Source: Pyrinomonadaceae bacterium (GTDB taxonomy: Bacteria > Acidobacteriota > Blastocatellia > Pyrinomonadales > Pyrinomonadaceae). Taken from it: a stretch of DNA of 9,063 bases. The DNA lies in contig JACCTF010000812.1 in the NCBI GenBank assembly GCA_013812565.1, positions 1 to 9,063 on the forward strand, in the 5' to 3' direction. The translations under genes were made by a program, and so were the position numbers. Of this stretch, positions 5,761 through 9,063 are shown in pieces. Under the pieces are notes generated by a model. The model saw only the letters and a list, made by a program, of their open reading frames with translations, was not told where the DNA came from and made no database searches. Each line of letters opens with the position of its first letter. The stretch's first letter is position 1.

Positions 5761-7575
5761 TTAGTCTTTCACGATCTTGATGTGCAGTTCTTCGAGCAAA
5801 CGAGGATCGACTTCGCTGGGCGCGTCGATCATCAGGTCGGCGGCCGAAGCGGTTTTAGGGAACGCGATCACGTCGCGGATGTTGTCCGTTCCAGAGAGCA
5901 CCATCATCAAACGGTCAATGCCGGGAGCGATGCCGCCGTGCGGCGGCGTGCCGTATTCGAGCGCATCGAGGAAGAAGCCGAAGCGTGAACGCGCTTCATC
6001 TTCAGTCATCCCTAAAGCTTTGAAGATCAAGCGTTGCACGTCGCGGCGGTGGATACGGATCGAGCCGCTCGCCAGTTCGACACCGTTGATCACGGGATCA
6101 TAAGCCTTCGCGCGCAGACGCCCGAGCAACTCCGTCTCGCCGCCTTCGGTTGCTCGTTCAAGCAGCGGCAAGTCTTCATCCAGCGGCGAGGTGAACGGAT
6201 GGTGCATCGCATAGTAACGCCCGTCGTCCTCATGAAACTCGAACATCGGAAACTCGGTGACCCACAGCGGAGCGTAGACGTTTTCTGGAATCAGCTTCTC
6301 GCGTCGAGCGACTTCATTGCGCAACGCTCCAAGACTCGCGGCAACGGTTTTCGCTTTACCTGCCACGATAAGAACGGCATCGCCCGGCTTTGCTCCAGCC
6401 GTTTCTGCCATACGTGTGACTGTCTCTTGCCCTAAAGCTTTCAACAGCGAAGACGATGTTTCATCTGCGAGCTTGATCCATGCGAGCGCGCTTGCGCCGT
6501 AGCGCTTCACGTACTCTTGCAGTTCATCAAGCGTTTTACGCGGAAGCGCCGCGCCACCTTGGACGACGATACCTTTCACTTCACCGCCCGCCGCAAGCGC
6601 GGTTTGAAACGCCGGAAACATTGTGCCTTCAAGCGCGGAGGCGAGGTTTTGCAACTCCATTCCAAAACGAAGGTCGGGTTTATCCGAGCCGAAACGTCGC
6701 ATTGCTTCGGCGTATGACAAGCGCGGGAAGGGGACGGGCAATTGGGCGTCGATCACTTTGAAGACGCTCGCGAACAATCCTTCGATCAAGGTATAGATTT
6801 GCTCAAGCGTGGCGAAGCTCAGCTCAACGTCAAGTTGGGTGAACTCCGGTTGGCGGTCAGCCCGCAAGTCTTCATCGCGAAAGCAACGGGCGATCTGATA
6901 ATACTTATCAAGCCCCGCGATCATACATAACTGTTTGAAGAGTTGCGGCGACTGTGGCAGGGCGTAGAAGCCCCCGCGATGCAGACGCGACGGCACGATG
7001 TAATCGCGCGCTCCTTCGGGCGTTGATTTGATGAGCACAGGAGTTTCGATCTCTGTGAAGCCTTGCTCGTCCATATAGCGGCGAATCTCGCGAACCACCT
7101 GGTGGCGCAGGCGTAGGTTTTTTTGTAGTTGCGGACGACGCAAATCCAGATAACGGTATTTCAAACGCAAGTCTTCGCTCGCAAGCCCGTCCGATGAAGC
7201 GACTTCGAGTTGGAAGGGAAGCGTGCGCGCGTCGTTCAAAATGTAAATCTCGTCGGCATGCACCTCCACTTCGCCCGTCTCGATCTTCGCATTGCGCTGC
7301 CCCGGCTCACGCCGAACGACACGGCCGACAATAGCAATGACATACTCGCCGCGCACATCTTTGGCGCGACCGTGAGCCCTGGGCGCGGTCTCTTCGTTGA
7401 AGACGACTTGTGTGATCCCATCGCGGTCGCGCAAATCAAAGAACGTTAACGGCCCGAAGTCGCGGCGACGCGCAACCCAGCCCATCAACGTCACGGTTTG
7501 TCCGACATCTCCGAGGCGCAACTGGCCGCACGAGTGGGTGCGCCGCATGTCTCCTAAATGGTCAAGCGTAATCAT
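5761..7575 (-). CDS. aspS: Aspartyl-tRNA synthetase
   Basis: This class IIb synthetase charges tRNA-Asp with aspartate in the cytoplasm. The product is 604 residues, close to the bacterial norm (E. coli 590). The N-terminal anticodon-binding OB fold starts at RRTHSCGQL and includes [11 protein letters not shown] (31-41). The catalytic core has [23 protein letters not shown] around motif 1 (175-197), [13 protein letters not shown] (204-216), motif 2 [18 protein letters not shown] (232-249) and motif 3 [11 protein letters not shown] (548-558). The bacterial GAD insert lies between, about 290-440. The ATG at 7575 has a modest Shine-Dalgarno (AGAAG, 5-base spacing). A longer GTG start at 7632 reaches the neighbouring repeat and adds 19 unconserved residues, so I reject it. 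It follows hisS on the same strand, an arrangement seen in many bacteria. Two specificity positions (F40, G92) raise the question of whether it also charges tRNA-Asn. Confidence 0.97.
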   Translation of the reverse strand: MITLDHLGDMRRTHSCGQLRLGDVGQTVTLMGWVARRRDFGPLTFFDLRDRDGITQVVFNEETAPRAHGRAKDVRGEYVIAIVGRVVRREPGQRNAKIETGEVEVHADEIYILNDARTLPFQLEVASSDGLASEDLRLKYRYLDLRRPQLQKNLRLRHQVVREIRRYMDEQGFTEIETPVLIKSTPEGARDYIVPSRLHRGGFYALPQSPQLFKQLCMIAGLDKYYQIARCFRDEDLRADRQPEFTQLDVELSFATLEQIYTLIEGLFASVFKVIDAQLPVPFPRLSYAEAMRRFGSDKPDLRFGMELQNLASALEGTMFPAFQTALAAGGEVKGIVVQGGAALPRKTLDELQEYVKRYGASALAWIKLADETSSSLLKALGQETVTRMAETAGAKPGDAVLIVAGKAKTVAASLGALRNEVARREKLIPENVYAPLWVTEFPMFEFHEDDGRYYAMHHPFTSPLDEDLPLLERATEGGETELLGRLRAKAYDPVINGVELASGSIRIHRRDVQRLIFKALGMTEDEARSRFGFFLDALEYGTPPHGGIAPGIDRLMMVLSGTDNIRDVIAFPKTASAADLMIDAPSEVDPRLLEELHIKIVKD

Positions 7576-7630
7576 GGTTTCTTCTAATTGAGGATACTCC
7601 GATTGAGTGTAGGGGATGGAGCGGTTCACC

Positions 7631-7726
7631 ACAGAGAACGCAGAGAGAGAGCGCCGGCACAGAGTTCAAGATGCTTCTTTCACTGCGCCACCTCTCTCAG
7701 CGTTCTCTGTGTCTGCTGCGGTGGTG
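7631..7726. repeat. Heptad-repeat hairpin (family D) between hisS and aspS
   Basis: The left arm has 7-base units at 7631, 7638 and 7645 (ACAGAGA, ACGCAGA, GAGAGAG), and a further ACAGAGT at 7659. The right arm, on the minus strand, shows ACACAGA, GAACGCT and GAGAGAG in phase (7712 down to 7692), preceded by GCAGCAG and CACCACC. Bases 7631-7648 pair with 7693-7710 with one mismatch. The hairpin lies 38 bases after the hisS stop and 55 bases before the aspS start. It is not followed by a T run on the minus strand. Similar 'cacagagaacgcagaga' strings occur between genes in other bacteria, to my recollection. Confidence 0.8.
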
Positions 7727-7764
7727 AGTAACAATGTTCCATATATTTGGAGTAAAAGCCGCTC

Positions 7765-9063
7765 TTATCCCTCAAGTATCTCACGCACCTTCTCGGCAAC
7801 AGTGTCTCGCGAAAGCCTTTGTTGTTCGCCGGAGTGCATATCCTTTAGCGCCGCCTCGCCGCGCTCGCGCTCCTCCGGGCCGATGACCACGACAAACCGC
7901 ACGCCGCGGGCTGCGGCATACTTGAACTGTTTTCCGACTTTGTCCGGCTCCGGATAAAGATCGACGCGCAACCCTGCCGCGCGCAGTTCGCGTGCCGACT
8001 GAAGTGAATCTGCGACGGATGATTCATCCCAAATCGCGACCATCACATCCGCCGCCGCCCTCGTCAAATCAACGGGAAACATCTCGCGCTCGGTCATCAC
8101 AACAATGATGCGCTCAAGACCGAGCGAGAAGCCGCAGGCCGGAATCTGCTGGCCGGCGAACATTCCCACCAGATCATCATAGCGTCCGCCGCCGCCGAGA
8201 CTGCCCGAAAGATCAGGCACGCTTATCTCCATGATCGCGCCCGTATAGTAAGAAAGCCCGCGCGCCAAACTCGGATCGAGCTTGATGAGGCTTCCGACGC
8301 CGCCCGCCGTTGCGAATTGCAGAATTGTTCGCAACTCATCGAGGCCGCGTGCGCCTCCTTCATGATCACCGACGAACTCCACCAAGCGTCCGAGCGTTGC
8401 TTGGTTTAACGCCGCTCGTTCCTGTTCTACGCTCTCGCCAGCGACGATCGTTGCCGCTTCTGCAAGAGATGTTATCTCTTCCAGGAGAGCGAGCAATCTC
8501 TCGCCCGCTAAGGGATCTATCCCGCGCTCGGCAAATTCCTGCATCACCCCGCTTGGACCGACCTTGTCCAGCTTATCCAGCGCGACCAGCGCATCTGCCT
8601 GTTGCGACTCGCTAACGCCCGCCTGCTCCAACACTCCGCGAAGCACTTGGCGATGGTTGAGACGGATGACAAATTTTGTAAACCCCAACCGGGTCAGCGC
8701 ATCGCTCGCCGCTGCGCATAGTTCCGCTTCCACCGTCTGGGCACGCGCACCGAGCACATCCACATCGCATTGATAGAATTCGCGGAAGCGCCCGCGCGCC
8801 GGACGATCCGCCCGCCACACGGGTTGAATTTGATAACGCTTGAAAAACTTCGGAAGCTCCGCGCGATGTTCGGCGACAACGCGCGCGAGCGGAACGGTCA
8901 GATCGTAACGCAGAGCTAAATCGGCTTCGCCGCTTGCCTCGTGTGCCCCGCGCTTCAAGATCTTGAAGATCAGTTGATTACCTTCTTCGCCATACTTGCC
9001 CATCAGCGTCTCGATGTTCTCCACCGCCGGAGTCTCCAGCGGCTCGAACCCGTAACGCTCGTA
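7765..9063 (-). CDS. hisS: Histidyl-tRNA synthetase, 5' end outside the window
   Basis: This class IIa synthetase charges tRNA-His with histidine. The frame is open to the window edge, giving 432 residues; about 30-40 N-terminal residues are missing by comparison with the family. Visible, numbering from the first complete codon: the end of motif 1 (GFEPLETPAVEN, 5-16), LRYDLTVPLAR (51-61), motif 2 (IQPVWRADRPARGRFREFYQCDVD, about 79-102), the histidine-specific RGLSYYTG (268-275) and GGGGRYDDL (290-298), motif 3 (GFSLGLERI, 311-319) and the alpha/beta anticodon-binding domain (about 339-432) with VGKQFKYAAARG. The insertion domain between motif 2 and RGLSYYTG is of normal size. A GTG at 9024 would be an internal codon, not the start. 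All key motifs are present, so it should be active. It stands upstream of aspS on the same strand. Confidence 0.97.
   Translation of the reverse strand, partial: YERYGFEPLETPAVENIETLMGKYGEEGNQLIFKILKRGAHEASGEADLALRYDLTVPLARVVAEHRAELPKFFKRYQIQPVWRADRPARGRFREFYQCDVDVLGARAQTVEAELCAAASDALTRLGFTKFVIRLNHRQVLRGVLEQAGVSESQQADALVALDKLDKVGPSGVMQEFAERGIDPLAGERLLALLEEITSLAEAATIVAGESVEQERAALNQATLGRLVEFVGDHEGGARGLDELRTILQFATAGGVGSLIKLDPSLARGLSYYTGAIMEISVPDLSGSLGGGGRYDDLVGMFAGQQIPACGFSLGLERIIVVMTEREMFPVDLTRAAADVMVAIWDESSVADSLQSARELRAAGLRVDLYPEPDKVGKQFKYAAARGVRFVVVIGPEERERGEAALKDMHSGEQQRLSRDTVAEKVREILEG

Noticed and set aside
7576..7632. GTG start at 7632 for aspS
   Set aside because: It adds 19 residues not seen in AspRS and reaches into the repeat arm; the ATG at 7575 has a better-placed Shine-Dalgarno and gives a normal length.
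1..7726. CRISPR array or transposon ends as an explanation of the repeats
   Set aside because: Units are seven bases long with no spacers, the words differ from site to site, and there are no cas or transposase genes and no target-site duplications that I can see.
1..9063. tRNA, rRNA, riboswitch or T-box
   Set aside because: No cloverleaf with GTTCRA arm, no rRNA conserved blocks and no T-box core were found by eye on either strand.

Overview
The window reads as a chromosomal housekeeping segment from a moderately GC-rich bacterium. Two small hallmarks point to Acidobacteriota, perhaps a Blastocatellia-like lineage: a DUF1844 protein with the 'FKITDRR.F' N-terminus, and a secreted M48 peptidase carrying a PsbP/Mog1-like C-terminal domain. 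This placement is an inference from gene content. There is no rRNA, and no conclusive marker is present.

Layout, left to right. (1) A minus-strand pair, DUF1844 protein then PhnP-like metallo-beta-lactamase-fold hydrolase (1426 down to 36), joined by a 4-base ATGA overlap. (2) A divergent spacer, then mazG on the plus strand (1659-2501). (3) A near-perfect bidirectional terminator hairpin (2535-2578) serving the convergent ends of mazG and an M48 peptidase gene (4044-2608, minus). (4) About 430 bases without a gene, the right part of which is a heptad-repeat hairpin. (5) A minus-strand series read right to left: hisS (5' end outside the window), aspS, a JAB/JAMM (M67) metallopeptidase, and a DUF4870-like membrane protein.

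The genes are mostly general cell maintenance: charging of tRNA-His and tRNA-Asp, nucleotide-pool cleaning (MazG), envelope proteolysis (M48), and two metal-dependent hydrolases of unknown substrate. No mobile element, CRISPR array, phage gene, tRNA or rRNA is visible.

The unusual material lies between and at the edges of the genes. Four gaps, each directly downstream of a minus-strand gene, are filled by sequences with a strict 7-base period. Each has its own word (AGTGACR, GTACGAA-like, GAACGAT, ACAGAGA-like). Three are visibly arranged as two facing arms, and the fourth is cut by the window edge. A weaker single-arm trace lies upstream of mazG. One repeat supplies the last codons and stop of the MBL gene; another fills the gap between the aspS stop and the ribosome binding site of the JAB gene. 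The JAB gene itself seems to lack a standard start codon where its domain should begin: a good Shine-Dalgarno sequence is followed six bases later by ATC.
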